A stretch of 64,000 bases of DNA from Cyanobacteria bacterium REEB67 (GCA_018971775.1 JAGXAB010000003.1:1-64000), one strand, 5' to 3'; shown: positions 9,964 through 21,763, numbered from the stretch's first letter. Notes: generated by a model not told the origin, from the letters alone. Translations and numbers: made by a program.

Positions 9964-12900
9964 GTCCTTTTCAAGATTCTTTATCTTGCTTTGCTTGCCA
10001 CCGCGGATGGCCGAAAAAACAACCGGCACAAAGAAGAGCGTAAACATCGTGGCGAAGGTAAGGCCACCGATAACAGCCCTGCCCAGAGGCGCGTTTTGTT
10101 CGCCGCCTTCGCCGAGACCGAGTGACATCGGAATCATACCGACGACCATGGCAAAGGCAGTCATGATCACAGGCCGCAGGCGTGTCCGACCCGCTTCCAG
10201 GGCGGCATCTCGGGCGCTCAGGCCGTCGTGCAGTTTTTCATTGGCAAAAGTAATCATCAAGATACTGTTGGCCGTAGCCACGCCGATGCTCATGATCGAG
10301 CCCATCAGCGAAGGCACGTTAAAAGTCGTCGTTGTCAAAAAGAGCATCCAGATGATGCCGGCCACTGCTCCGGGAAGGGCCGTGATGATGATCAGCGGGT
10401 CGGTCCAGCTCTGGAAGTTGACGACCATGAGCAGGTAGACGAGGACGATAGCACCGATGAAGCCGATGCCGAGCTTCAGGAAGGCCGTGTCCATACTCTC
10501 GACCAGACCGCGGATGGTGATGGCATTGCCTGGTTTGAGACGACCTTTATATTCGTCAATAATTTTCTGAATGTCTTCGGCGACGCTGCCGAGATCGCTA
10601 GACTGGACATTGGCGTAGATGTCATAAACGGGTTGGATATTGAGGTGAGTGACGACGCCGCTGCCCCGGGCACGTTCGATTGTCGCGACGTTACCGAGAA
10701 ACTCCGCTTGCTTTGTCCCTTTTGTCGAGAGCGGCGTGCGCAGTATGGCGTCGAGCGAATCGATCTTGTGTTGCGGGGTCTGGATGGCGACGAAATATTG
10801 CACGCCGGTCATCGGGTCTACCCAGTAGTTTGGCGTCACCTGTGTATTGGAGCTGAGCGATACGAGGACATCGTTGGCTACATCGCGCTGGGTAAGGCCA
10901 AACTGCGCTGCCCGAGCGCGGTCCACCGTCAGCTTCAGTTGTGGCGAATCGACTTCCTGGTGCAGATGGACATCGGTGGCGCCCTTCACTCTGGCGACGC
11001 GGGCCATGATTTCGTTGGCGATTTGCAGGTTCTCGACCATGTTATAGCCGGTAACGCGGATGTTGATCGGTGCCGGCAGGCCAAAACTCAAGATTTGATT
11101 GACGATGTCGGCTGGCTGGAAATAAAAGACGAGGTGGGGAAATTTTTCGGGCAGATGCGCCCGCAGCATTTTCATGTATTCGGGGGTTGAGTGCTTGCGG
11201 TGGTGTTTGAGCGAAACCAGTATTTCACCATCAGCGGTGCCGATCGTAGCGCTGTCGCCGAAGGCCAGGTTGAAGGTCTCAGCTGGCACGCCGATGTTGT
11301 CGAGTAAAAGGCCGATTTCTTCTGCCGGTATGACTTTGTGTATTTCCGCTTCGACGGCGCTAAAAATCTGCTCGGTCTTCTCGACGCGGGTGCCACTGGC
11401 CGCCTTGACGTGCAGGCGGAATTGACCGGCGTCGACGGTGGGGAAAAAGTCACGGCCGACAAAGGGCAGCAGGGCAAAACCACTGAGCAGAATAAAGGCG
11501 GCCAGGGCGACTACCGAAAGGGGCTCAGCCAGTGCTTTATCGAGGACAATCACATAGCGTCCCCGGAAGCGTTCGAAATGCTCGTTGAAGCCGTCATGAA
11601 TGAGGGTAAAAACATTTTTCTTCGGCGCGCCGCCGCCGAGGACGAGAGCATCGTGGGCGCGCTCATGGGCAGCCAGTTCTCCGGCGAGCAAGTATTTGAC
11701 CAGCACCGGGATAACCGTACGCGAAAGCAAATAGGAGGAGAAAACGGCGAAGACGACAGCCAGGGCAAAGGGTACGAAAAGGAAGCGGGCTGGTCCTTCC
11801 AGCAGGACGACTGGGATAAAGACGATACAGATGGCGCTGGTGGCTACAAATGTTGGCACGGCGATTTGTTCGGCGCCATCGAGAATGGCTGTTTGCAGGT
11901 CTTTGCCCATGGCGATGTTGCGGTGGATGTTTTCAATTTCTACGGTGGCGTCATCGACGAGGATGCCGATTGCCAGAGCCAGCCCGCCCAGAGTCATGAT
12001 ATTGAGCGACATGCCGAGCAGGCTGAGGACGATGATCGAGCTCAGAATTGAAAGGGGAATCGAAATCAAAACAATCAAGGTACTGCGCCAGCTGCCGAGA
12101 AAGAGCAGGATCATCAAACCGGTCAGGCAGGCTGCAATCAAGCCCTCTTCCAGGACATTGTCGACGGCGGCGCGCACAAAGAGCGACTGGTCGAAGAGTG
12201 CGGCGATTTTCATACCGGGCGGTGCGGCCGCTTGCAGCACCGGGACGAGATTTTTGATCTGCTGGACGATGTCGAGGGTGCTGACATTGCCGTTTTTTAA
12301 GATAGTGACGAGTACGGAGCGTGATCCTTCGGTGCGGACGATGTTCTGCTGTACGGCGAAACCGTCGCGGACGTGAGCGACGTCACGCACGTAGACGACT
12401 TTGTTGTTGACCATCTTGATCGGAATCTGGCCGATTGATTCAATTAAAGTCGGAGTATTGTTCATCAAAACGCGGTAGTCTATATCGCCGACCTTGGCCT
12501 TCCCCGATGGCAGAGCAAGGTTTTGAGCGTTAATCGCATCGTTGACGTCGCGCGGGGAGAGGCCCATGCTCTGTAGAGAGACGGGATCGATGTCAATCAT
12601 TATTTGTCTGACTTTGCCGCCGTAGGGCGCCGGCAGTGTGGTGCCCGGTACTGTGGCCAGGGCCTGGCGGATGCGGAAAATGCCATAGTCGTAGAGTTCG
12701 GATTCACTGAGCACTTTACTGCTCAGTGATAGTTGGATAATCGGCACCGAAGCCGCCGTGTAGCGCAAAATAATCGGCGGCTGCACGCCCGGCGGCATGC
12801 GGCGCAAAATCGCCTGGGAGATGGCGGTGGCCTGGGCCATGGCCGAGTCGACATTGGCACCCGGGTGGAAGAAGAGCTTGATCACGCCGACGCCGTCGAT

Positions 12901-13155
12901 TGTTTGCGATTCCATAGACTTGACGTCTTTGACATTGGCCGAGAGCGAAAATTCGCTATACATAGTCAGTCTGTGCTCGAACTCTTCGGCGGACATCCCT
13001 GAATAAGTCCAGATGACGCTGATGACAGGGATATTGATATCCGGAAAGATGTCCACGGGCGTGTTTTTGATCGAGACCAGACCACCGATCAAAATCAAGA
13101 TGGCCGCCACTACGAAGGTGTAAGGCTTTTTCAGGGCGAGCTGGACGATCCACAT
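9937..13155 (-). CDS. Efflux RND transporter permease subunit (AcrB/CzcA-type)
   Basis: ORF to 13242, but start more likely at 13155 (AGAAAAGGG then MWIVQLALKKPYTFVVAAILILIGG); RND motifs PVDIFPDINIPVISV, GGLALAIGILVDDATVEIENIHRN. Confidence 0.93.
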   Translation of the reverse strand: MWIVQLALKKPYTFVVAAILILIGGLVSIKNTPVDIFPDINIPVISVIWTYSGMSAEEFEHRLTMYSEFSLSANVKDVKSMESQTIDGVGVIKLFFHPGANVDSAMAQATAISQAILRRMPPGVQPPIILRYTAASVPIIQLSLSSKVLSESELYDYGIFRIRQALATVPGTTLPAPYGGKVRQIMIDIDPVSLQSMGLSPRDVNDAINAQNLALPSGKAKVGDIDYRVLMNNTPTLIESIGQIPIKMVNNKVVYVRDVAHVRDGFAVQQNIVRTEGSRSVLVTILKNGNVSTLDIVQQIKNLVPVLQAAAPPGMKIAALFDQSLFVRAAVDNVLEEGLIAACLTGLMILLFLGSWRSTLIVLISIPLSILSSIIVLSLLGMSLNIMTLGGLALAIGILVDDATVEIENIHRNIAMGKDLQTAILDGAEQIAVPTFVATSAICIVFIPVVLLEGPARFLFVPFALAVVFAVFSSYLLSRTVIPVLVKYLLAGELAAHERAHDALVLGGGAPKKNVFTLIHDGFNEHFERFRGRYVIVLDKALAEPLSVVALAAFILLSGFALLPFVGRDFFPTVDAGQFRLHVKAASGTRVEKTEQIFSAVEAEIHKVIPAEEIGLLLDNIGVPAETFNLAFGDSATIGTADGEILVSLKHHRKHSTPEYMKMLRAHLPEKFPHLVFYFQPADIVNQILSFGLPAPINIRVTGYNMVENLQIANEIMARVARVKGATDVHLHQEVDSPQLKLTVDRARAAQFGLTQRDVANDVLVSLSSNTQVTPNYWVDPMTGVQYFVAIQTPQHKIDSLDAILRTPLSTKGTKQAEFLGNVATIERARGSGVVTHLNIQPVYDIYANVQSSDLGSVAEDIQKIIDEYKGRLKPGNAITIRGLVESMDTAFLKLGIGFIGAIVLVYLLMVVNFQSWTDPLIIITALPGAVAGIIWMLFLTTTTFNVPSLMGSIMSIGVATANSILMITFANEKLHDGLSARDAALEAGRTRLRPVIMTAFAMVVGMIPMSLGLGEGGEQNAPLGRAVIGGLTFATMFTLFFVPVVFSAIRGGKQSKIKNLEKDLTATSRPV

Positions 13156-13240
13156 AAAAGAACCCTTTTCTAGAAAGAGGAGTGCGCGTAATCGGGGCCA
13201 AATAGCGGATACTATTTGCCTCAACCAGCCCGTAATTGAC

Positions 13241-13270
13241 ATATTAGACCGGTCGTCTACTGTCTGTCAA
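13241..13270 (-). promoter_or_regulatory. Sigma70-like promoter with embedded GACCGGTC dyad, upstream of the RND permease
   Basis: Minus strand TTGACA-18-TAATAT; near-identical to the element at 9934-9963. Confidence 0.6.
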
Positions 13271-13321
13271 TCCCCCTCTAGCATCGTTGTTAATCAATGA
13301 AAGCAATTTTGTGAGGCACAT

Positions 13322-14218
13322 TTGAACTCGGTCGACAGTCCAACGCTTGCTAATCGCTTCATCGATTTGATTAAAGTTCTGGTTTACATCTGTCTTTGCT
13401 TCATTACTTCTTTTGTATGCGCGCCTTTGCTTGGCTATCTTTATACGCATCTGCCGAGCAAAGAGCTCTATTTCTTTGCCGTCGCGACTTTCGACTGCGG
13501 TCTGGCCATGTTGCTCATGTTTTTGTTCGGCCGCTGCTTCGATAAAAAATCATTTCTCTCCTATGGATTTAGTGGTTGCACCGCTGGTGGTGCGGTGCGC
13601 GAGGTCCTGGTCGGTGCGCTGGTGGCCGCACTGATGGTCTCCACCGTCATGCTGATCTTGTTTCTAAGCGGCTCGTACAAAGTCTCGTCGCTTGCCTGGA
13701 GCAACGATCTGATCACCTACTTGCCCTTTTTGCTCATGGCCGCCATGCGCGAAGAAGTGATTTTCCGCGGCTATGTCCTGCAAACGCTGCAAAAGAGCTT
13801 TGGTTCTATCTGGGCAATCGTAATCAGTTCGCTTCTTTTCGGTTTTTTACACCTGCTCAATTTTGACAGCAAAGTCAGCCTGCTCGCTCAGCTTTATTCT
13901 TGTCTCTGTCTCTCCATCGATGCCGGTCTCGTCTTCGCCGTCGCCTATTACGTCAAGAAGCGTCTCTGGTTTCCCTTCGGCCTGCATGTCACCTGGAATA
14001 TTTTTGAAGGGCCTGTCTACGGTACTTTCGTCTCCAGTCTCACCCTGGGCAAGCCGCTTGTCACCGGGCAACTGAGTGGTCGCACTCTTCTGACCGGCGG
14101 TGTCTTCGGTCCGGAGGCATCATTAATAGAAGTTGCCGTCTGTCTACTCCTGGTGGCGTTGCTCTGGCGTCGCACAGAATTGTATGGTGAGAATAAACCG
14201 CAGATGAATGAAAGTTGA
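13322..14218 (+). CDS. CPBP family intramembrane glutamic endopeptidase
   Basis: MREEVIFRGYVLQTLQKSFG and FGFLHLLNF motifs in a multi-TM protein; TTG start. Confidence 0.85.
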   Translation: MNSVDSPTLANRFIDLIKVLVYICLCFITSFVCAPLLGYLYTHLPSKELYFFAVATFDCGLAMLLMFLFGRCFDKKSFLSYGFSGCTAGGAVREVLVGALVAALMVSTVMLILFLSGSYKVSSLAWSNDLITYLPFLLMAAMREEVIFRGYVLQTLQKSFGSIWAIVISSLLFGFLHLLNFDSKVSLLAQLYSCLCLSIDAGLVFAVAYYVKKRLWFPFGLHVTWNIFEGPVYGTFVSSLTLGKPLVTGQLSGRTLLTGGVFGPEASLIEVAVCLLLVALLWRRTELYGENKPQMNES

Positions 14219-14514
14219 TGAAACATCGAGCCAAAAATACAGGCATAAAATGTCAGCACGGCATGATCGATGGTTTGCGTAAAATCCTGGAAATGGTCAA
14301 CTCCTGGCCGGAGGTACGCAGCATCATACCGGGCGAGATTCGTCCCTCAAAAGGTCCGGGTAGCCGCCTCAGTCTCAAAGTACAATATCCGACCGCCACC
14401 GGTCTCAAGCTCCTGGCCAAGACCGGTATTGCGGTGCAGGAGGTATTTCTGGTAACAGACGCGCCTGCTGTTGTGCAGGCTCGGATCGAGAGTTATGAGA
14501 TGAATCAACCGTAA
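14218..14514 (+). CDS. DUF2103-like metal-binding protein
   Basis: KHRAKNTGIKCQHGMIDGLRKILEMVNSWPEVRSIIPGEIRPSKG; recalled similarity to cyanobacterial DUF2103 proteins. Confidence 0.6.
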   Translation: MKHRAKNTGIKCQHGMIDGLRKILEMVNSWPEVRSIIPGEIRPSKGPGSRLSLKVQYPTATGLKLLAKTGIAVQEVFLVTDAPAVVQARIESYEMNQP

Positions 14515-14546
14515 AGGCAATTAGGTAAGAGAGAAGGAAAGAAGAC

Positions 14547-15110
14547 GTGATATTTGGCGATTCCAGTGCTTTGATCTTGATTGACATTCAACAGGGTTTT
14601 GATGATGCTTATTGGGGGAAACGCAACAATCCGGATATGGAGGGGAACATCGGGCTCTTGCTTGCCGCCTGGCGCCATGCTGGTCTATGTGTGATCCATG
14701 TCCGTCACGACTCGGTCGAGAGCGGCTCACCTTTGCGTCCTGGCCAACCCGGGAATGATTTTAAATCGGTGGTCAGTCCGAGGAGGGGCGAACATCTCGA
14801 AAGCAAAAGTGTGAACAGCGCTTTTATCGGCACTGGTCTGGAAGATTTTTTGCGCGCTAAAAAAATCGACACGCTTGTCCTCTGTGGTCTGACCAGTGAT
14901 CACTGTGTCTCGACGACAACGCGCATGGCGGCCAATCTCGGCTTTAAAACATTCCTGCCTGCCGATTGTTTGGCCACTTTTGATCGAGTCGGTTATGACG
15001 GTCGCCCGTGGTCGGCTGAGGACATTCATTCGAGCAGTCTGGCCAGTTTAAATGGCGAATTCGCGACGGTCATGCTCAGTGAGCAAGTGATCGAGATGCT
15101 GCTGAAATAG
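14547..15110 (+). CDS. Cysteine hydrolase, isochorismatase family
   Basis: SALILIDIQQGFDD; LVLCGLTSDHCVSTTTRMAANLGF. Confidence 0.88.
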   Translation: MIFGDSSALILIDIQQGFDDAYWGKRNNPDMEGNIGLLLAAWRHAGLCVIHVRHDSVESGSPLRPGQPGNDFKSVVSPRRGEHLESKSVNSAFIGTGLEDFLRAKKIDTLVLCGLTSDHCVSTTTRMAANLGFKTFLPADCLATFDRVGYDGRPWSAEDIHSSSLASLNGEFATVMLSEQVIEMLLK

Positions 15111-15164
15111 AGCTTTTTCGCTGCGTTCACAAAATCGTGCCAGATTTTCTGTCATACTGATTTT

Positions 15165-16751
15165 ATGAACAATATTAGCGACGATGCCGACGACAGTAGT
15201 CTGCAAGAGCCCCAGGTCGGTCAGGGCAAATTGGTCATGGTCACCGGTGCTACTGGTTATGTCGGTGGGCGTCTCGTGCCTCGCTTGATTGAAGCGGGCT
15301 ACAGAGTAAGGGCCAGCGGTCGCTCTTTGAGCAAGCTAGAAAGCAGACCCTGGGCCAGCCATCCGGACGTCGAGCTTGTCGCTCTGGATATCCTCGACAA
15401 GGAAAGTCTTACTGCCGCTTTGCAGGATTGCTTCGCCGCTTTTTACTTCGTCCATTCGATGAATCGACACGCCAGTGATTTCGCCGATTTCGATCGTAAG
15501 GCGGCGGTTACCATGGCCGAGGCCTGCGCCGCCCAAAAAGTAGGGCGGATTATCTATCTGAGCGGTCTGGGCGAAGAAGGGGCCGAGCTCAGCAAGCATC
15601 TGCGCTCACGCGCTGAAGTGGCCAAGATCCTGGAGGAAGGTACGGTGCCGGTGACCGTACTGCGAGCCGGTATGATTCTTGGATCGGGTAGTACTTCTTT
15701 TGAAATTTTGCGCTATCTGGTCGAGCGGTTGCCGGTGATGGTCACACCTCGCTGGTTGCAAACTCCCAGCCAGCCGATTGCCATTCGCAATGTGCTCCAT
15801 TATCTAATTGCCTGTCTCTCTACTGATGCCACCATCGGTCGCACCTTCGACATCGGCGGGCCGGAAGTGGTCACGTATCGTCAGTTGATGGATGCCTATG
15901 CCCGGGCGGCCGGTCTCAAGCCGCGAGTCATTGTCACTGTGCCGGTTTTCACCCCCAAACTTTCCTCATACTGGATTCATCTGGTCACACCGGTCCCCTC
16001 CTATATAGCCAGACCTCTAGCCGAGGGATTGCGCAATCCGTTGCTCTGTTACAACAAAGACATTCTCACTCTCATTCCCCAGGTTTTGCTCCCTTGCTCC
16101 GAGGCGCTCGAAATCGCCCTCGATCGCATCCAGCATCACGCCGTCGAAAGTCACTGGACCGATGCCGGATCGCTGCCACCGCCCGAGTGGGTCATACCGG
16201 GCGATCCCGGCTGGGCCGGGGGCAATTATTATGAAGACAACCGGGTCATTGTCGTGCAGCAAAGCGCCGCTGAGGTCTGGCATCGTCTCGTGCGTTTAGG
16301 CGGCAAGACCGGCTGGTATTACGGCAACTGGTTGTGGCGCCTGCGCGGCGTCATGGACAAATTAATCGGCGGTGTCGGCCTGACTCGTGGTCGGCGCAGC
16401 GGCGAGCAGCTTTTTGCCGGTGATGCTCTTGATTTTTGGCGCGTTGTCAGTGTCGAGCCCGAAAAGCGCCTGCTCTTGCTCGCTGAAATGATCGTCCCCG
16501 GTATGGCTTCCCTCGAATTTCGCATTACTCCGGCCGGTCCGGGTCAGACCAAGGTGCAGCAGATCGCCCGCTTCGTGCCCCAGGGTGTGCTCGGACTGAT
16601 TTACTGGTGGCTGGTCTCGCCTCTGCACGAATTTGTCTTTACCGGTCTATTGCGCGGCGTGGCCACCGGTAGTCGGGCGACGATCGTGGAAGGACCCAGA
16701 CGTGCTCGCCGGGTGACGGCGCGGGCTGCCGGACAGGGCGCCGGCCAGTAA
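15165..16751 (+). CDS. SDR-type NAD(P)-binding oxidoreductase with C-terminal DUF2867
   Basis: MVTGATGYVGGRLVPRLIEAGYRVRA; C-terminal GGKTGWYYGNWLWRLRGVMDKLIGG...RRARRV. Confidence 0.85.
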   Translation: MNNISDDADDSSLQEPQVGQGKLVMVTGATGYVGGRLVPRLIEAGYRVRASGRSLSKLESRPWASHPDVELVALDILDKESLTAALQDCFAAFYFVHSMNRHASDFADFDRKAAVTMAEACAAQKVGRIIYLSGLGEEGAELSKHLRSRAEVAKILEEGTVPVTVLRAGMILGSGSTSFEILRYLVERLPVMVTPRWLQTPSQPIAIRNVLHYLIACLSTDATIGRTFDIGGPEVVTYRQLMDAYARAAGLKPRVIVTVPVFTPKLSSYWIHLVTPVPSYIARPLAEGLRNPLLCYNKDILTLIPQVLLPCSEALEIALDRIQHHAVESHWTDAGSLPPPEWVIPGDPGWAGGNYYEDNRVIVVQQSAAEVWHRLVRLGGKTGWYYGNWLWRLRGVMDKLIGGVGLTRGRRSGEQLFAGDALDFWRVVSVEPEKRLLLLAEMIVPGMASLEFRITPAGPGQTKVQQIARFVPQGVLGLIYWWLVSPLHEFVFTGLLRGVATGSRATIVEGPRRARRVTARAAGQGAGQ

Positions 16752-16787
16752 CAAGTAGTAACAAAAAAGTATATCTTTGCGGTATCA

Positions 16788-18323
16788 TTGAGCATTGTCT
16801 GTAAATGGGATGGGCCAGTGCGAGATTTCGTCCTCCTCTATATAAACGGTCGTGAGCACAGATTGAGGGGCGTCGAGGCACTGCAACCGCTCAGTGATTT
16901 TTTGCGGCTCGGTCTCAACCAGTGCGGTACAAAAGTAGTTTGCGCCGAAGGCGACTGCGGTGCTTGCAGCGTCATGATCGGTCGATCCGAGGCCGGTCGC
17001 TCCCAGCTTACTTACGTTCCTGTTAATAGTTGCATTCAGTTTGTCTATCAGCTCGATCTGGCGCATATCGTCACTGTCGAAGGCTTGAAAGTCGATGCGG
17101 AATTGAATGAAGTGCAACGCGCAATGGTCGATTGCAATGGTGCCCAGTGCGGCTATTGTACTCCCGGCTTTGTCGTGGCCCTGTGCGGTGCTGCCAATCA
17201 GCTCTGCTCGGCGAGCAAGGGAGGCGGTCAGGCTGCCGGTGCAAACAGGTTGAGCGAAAAACAGGTAAAAGATTCGCTTACCGGCAATCTTTGCCGCTGT
17301 ACCGGTTACGAGGCGATAATCAAAGCCGGTATGGATTTCGACCTGAAAAAATTCCAGCCCTTCTCGGCGCTCTATGAAGAAAAGCCGATCATTGCCGCTT
17401 TTAATGCGCAGGCAGTCGAGCCAGTCTTGATCGAAGCTGATGGTCGCAAAGTCTTTTTGCCTGCCACCATCGATAGTGCCGTCGATTTTCTCAAGAAAAG
17501 TCCGGATGCGACGATCGTCTCAGGCGGTACCGACATATCGGTCAATATCAATAAGCGAGGCCTTGCGCCGCAGACAATCATGAGTCTTTGCAATTTGAGC
17601 GGACTGGATCAAATCAACGAGTCCGATGCGGGAGGACGCAAAACAGTCACTGTCGGCGCTCGCGTTTCGCTGTCTCGACTGGAGCGCTATTTTGAAAAGA
17701 TCGTGCCCGAATTTTACAAAGTGCTCTGGGTCTATGGTTCGCCCCAAATCAGGCAGGCCGGCACCCTGGCCGGCAATATCGGCAATGGCTCGCCGATCGC
17801 TGATAGTCTGCCCTTTCTTTTTGCCGTCGATGCCAGTATCGAGGTGACCGGTAGTGGAGGCAGTCGCGTCATTCCAATGCAGTCTTTTTATACCGGCTAT
17901 AAAAAAATGGCGATGAAAAAAGGCGAGATGATCACGCGCATCATTATCCCGCTGCCGACCAGTGACGAATTGCTGCGTCTCTATAAAGTGACCCGCCGTC
18001 AACATCTCGACATCTCCACTTTTACCGCCGCTATTGTTGTTAAAACCAAGTCGGACAAGATCACTTATGCTCGGGTGGTACTCGGCGGCGTCGGTCCGGT
18101 TGTTTTGCGCCTGACCAAAGTCGAGGATTTCCTGATCGGAAAAATAGACAAAATCGAGACTTACAAGGAGGCCGGCCGCTTGGCCCGCCAAGAGATAGAG
18201 CCGCTTGATGATGTGCGCGGTTCGCGTGCTTTTCGCCTGCAGCTGGCCGAAAATATTTTCCAGAAATACTATTTCGACGTTCATGATATTAAAGAGAAGG
18301 TCCTGACCGGAGGCCATTCATGA
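16788..18323 (+). CDS. xdhA: Xanthine dehydrogenase small subunit (2Fe-2S plus FAD)
   Basis: GDCGACSVMIG, NGAQCGYCTPGFVV, LTGNLCRCTGYEAI and FAD-binding domain; first ~10 codons (TTG start) uncertain, alternative GTG at 16818. Confidence 0.9.
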   Translation: MSIVCKWDGPVRDFVLLYINGREHRLRGVEALQPLSDFLRLGLNQCGTKVVCAEGDCGACSVMIGRSEAGRSQLTYVPVNSCIQFVYQLDLAHIVTVEGLKVDAELNEVQRAMVDCNGAQCGYCTPGFVVALCGAANQLCSASKGGGQAAGANRLSEKQVKDSLTGNLCRCTGYEAIIKAGMDFDLKKFQPFSALYEEKPIIAAFNAQAVEPVLIEADGRKVFLPATIDSAVDFLKKSPDATIVSGGTDISVNINKRGLAPQTIMSLCNLSGLDQINESDAGGRKTVTVGARVSLSRLERYFEKIVPEFYKVLWVYGSPQIRQAGTLAGNIGNGSPIADSLPFLFAVDASIEVTGSGGSRVIPMQSFYTGYKKMAMKKGEMITRIIIPLPTSDELLRLYKVTRRQHLDISTFTAAIVVKTKSDKITYARVVLGGVGPVVLRLTKVEDFLIGKIDKIETYKEAGRLARQEIEPLDDVRGSRAFRLQLAENIFQKYYFDVHDIKEKVLTGGHS

Positions 18324-20827
18324 GCCCCTCTGATAACAATGCAAATGGTGCGGCGGATAAAGACAAAGTCTCGCGCGACCAATCTAAAAAAAATACGGTC
18401 GGTCGCAATATCCCGCATGATTCGGCGGCTCTGCACGTTAGCGGCGAATCGGTCTATATCGATGACATGCCTTATCAGCACAATGAGGTGTTGGTCGGAT
18501 TTTTAGGCTCTCCTTATGCGCATGGACGGATCAAAAATCTCGATTTTAGCGCGGCGCTCAAAATCGATGACGTCGTGGCACTTTTTACTTATAAAGATCT
18601 GGCTAAAAATGTCTTTGGGCCGATCACCCAGGACGAAATCTTGCTGGTCGAGGAAGAATCGCAATTTATCGGCCAGCCTATAGTGGTCATCGCGGCACGC
18701 ACGCCGGCGGCGATCAAAGCGGCTCGGGCCGCTATTATTCTCGATATGGAGGAGCTCGAGCCGATTCTCTCGGTCGACGCTGCGATTGCTCATGAGCGGT
18801 TTATCGATAAGACTTATAGTATTGCCCGTGGTGACATCGAGGCTGCCTTCGCCGAAGCCGAGCATATAATCGAAGGGCGTCTGGTCATTGGCGGCGCCGA
18901 TCACTTTTATCTCGAATCTCAAGCCGCGCTGGTTTATCCCGGCGAGCTCAATCAGCTCGTTGTCCACTCGTCGACGCAAAATCCCTCCGAGGTGCAACAC
19001 GAAGTGGCTCACTTACTCGGCCTGCAGCTCAATCAGGTCGTTGTGATCACCAAGCGTATGGGTGGCGGTTTTGGCGGCAAAGAATGCCAGGCCACGCATG
19101 TGGCTGTCATGGCCGCCCTCGTCGCCCAGAAAATAAAGCGTCCGGCGCGCATGATTTTTGACAAAGATACGGACATGAGGGTGACAGGGAAACGTCATCC
19201 TTTCCAGAACGATTACAAAGTCGCTTTTACGGCCGATGGCGAGATAACCGCTCTGCAAGCGCGTCTCTACGCCGATGGCGGCGCTTATAACGATCTGTCT
19301 ACGGCTGTGCTCGGCCGCGCCCTCACTCACATCGACAATGCTTATTTCATCGCTAACGTTGATGTCGTCGGCAAAATCGCCCGCACCAACTTTCCTCCAA
19401 ATACGGCATTCCGTGGCTTTGGCGGACCGCAGGGCATAATCACTATCGAAAATATCATCGAGGAAGTGGCCAATTATCTGGGCAAAGATGCGCTTGATTT
19501 GCGCATGCGCAATTGCTACGGCATCACCGATCGCAATATCACTCATTATGGTCAAATCGTAGCGAATAACACACTGCCAAATCTCTTTAGCGAACTCTAC
19601 CAGAGTTCTAATTACAAAAGTCGCCTGGCCAAGGTCAAACGCTTCAACGCCGAATCAAAGACGCATCTCAAAGGCATGTCGATGACCGCCGTGAAATTCG
19701 GTATTTCTTTCACCAATAATTTTCTCAACCAGGCAAACGCCCTGGTCAACATCTATCAGGACGGCACCATACAGGTCTCGACCGGTGCCACCGAAATGGG
19801 GCAGGGCGTCAATACCAATATCCGCATGCTCGTCGCCGAGGAATTTGCCATCGACGTCAATCAAGTGATTGTCATGGCCACTTCAACCGAGAAAAATAAC
19901 AATACATCGGCCACCGCCGCATCCGCTGCCACCGATTTGAATGGTGCCGCCGCCGTCAATGCTTGTCGTGAATTGCTCGAGCTGCTCAAGCCTGTGGCGG
20001 CGCGCTATTTCGCCGCGAAAGAAATCGGCATCGGCGCCTTCCCCGAGCGTATCGTTTTCGAGGACGGCCATATCTTTGACGACCGCAGGCCAGAGAATAG
20101 GCTGAGCTTCGCCCAGCTGGTCGGTATGGCCTACCGCGAGCGTGTACCGCTTGGTGCGCGCGGTCACTATGCCACTCAAGGCATCGGCTTCGACTGGAGC
20201 GTCGGCAAAGGCTCCCCCTTCCTCTACTACACTAATGGCACCTGCGTATCGGAGGTGACGATCGATCGTTTCACCGGCGATCTCAAGGTGGATCGCGTCG
20301 ACATACTGATGGACATCGGTCGTTCGATCAATCCTATGATCAATCGCGGACAGATAATTGGAGCTTTTATCCAGGGTATGGGCTGGCTGACCACCGAGGA
20401 CCTGCGCTATTCTTCGGCGGGAGCCCTGCTCTCCTATTCTCCGACAACATACAAAATCCCCAATATCTACGACACACCTCCGCTTTTTAACGTTCATACG
20501 ATCGAGAATGAATGTACGGTCAATATTCGCGGCACCAAAGCAGTCGGTGAGCCGCCTCTCGTGCTCGCAGTTTCGACCTGGACCGCGGTAAAAAATGCCC
20601 TTTCGTATGTCAGCGGTGAACACATAGCCACTCTCGCTACCCCGGCCAGCGGTGAGGAGATCCTGGAGCGGCTTACTTACTACGCGGCTCAAAATAAAGA
20701 TGGCTATCAATCCTGGCATGGCGACGCTGAAAAGTCGCCCCTTCTGGCCCGGGCCTCTTCCCGTGCGGTTGGCTCTATCCGGCGCGGCAAGCAGCCGAAG
20801 GTCGTGGCCGGTGTGGCAAAACGCTAG
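18320..20827 (+). CDS. xdhB: Xanthine dehydrogenase molybdopterin-binding subunit
   Basis: MGGGFGGKECQA, AFRGFGGPQG, KAVGEPPLVLAVSTW; overlaps xdhA stop. Confidence 0.92.
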   Translation: MSPSDNNANGAADKDKVSRDQSKKNTVGRNIPHDSAALHVSGESVYIDDMPYQHNEVLVGFLGSPYAHGRIKNLDFSAALKIDDVVALFTYKDLAKNVFGPITQDEILLVEEESQFIGQPIVVIAARTPAAIKAARAAIILDMEELEPILSVDAAIAHERFIDKTYSIARGDIEAAFAEAEHIIEGRLVIGGADHFYLESQAALVYPGELNQLVVHSSTQNPSEVQHEVAHLLGLQLNQVVVITKRMGGGFGGKECQATHVAVMAALVAQKIKRPARMIFDKDTDMRVTGKRHPFQNDYKVAFTADGEITALQARLYADGGAYNDLSTAVLGRALTHIDNAYFIANVDVVGKIARTNFPPNTAFRGFGGPQGIITIENIIEEVANYLGKDALDLRMRNCYGITDRNITHYGQIVANNTLPNLFSELYQSSNYKSRLAKVKRFNAESKTHLKGMSMTAVKFGISFTNNFLNQANALVNIYQDGTIQVSTGATEMGQGVNTNIRMLVAEEFAIDVNQVIVMATSTEKNNNTSATAASAATDLNGAAAVNACRELLELLKPVAARYFAAKEIGIGAFPERIVFEDGHIFDDRRPENRLSFAQLVGMAYRERVPLGARGHYATQGIGFDWSVGKGSPFLYYTNGTCVSEVTIDRFTGDLKVDRVDILMDIGRSINPMINRGQIIGAFIQGMGWLTTEDLRYSSAGALLSYSPTTYKIPNIYDTPPLFNVHTIENECTVNIRGTKAVGEPPLVLAVSTWTAVKNALSYVSGEHIATLATPASGEEILERLTYYAAQNKDGYQSWHGDAEKSPLLARASSRAVGSIRRGKQPKVVAGVAKR

Positions 20828-20848
20828 GTTGGGCAGGAGCTTGAGGCG

Positions 20849-21763
<915 letters not shown>

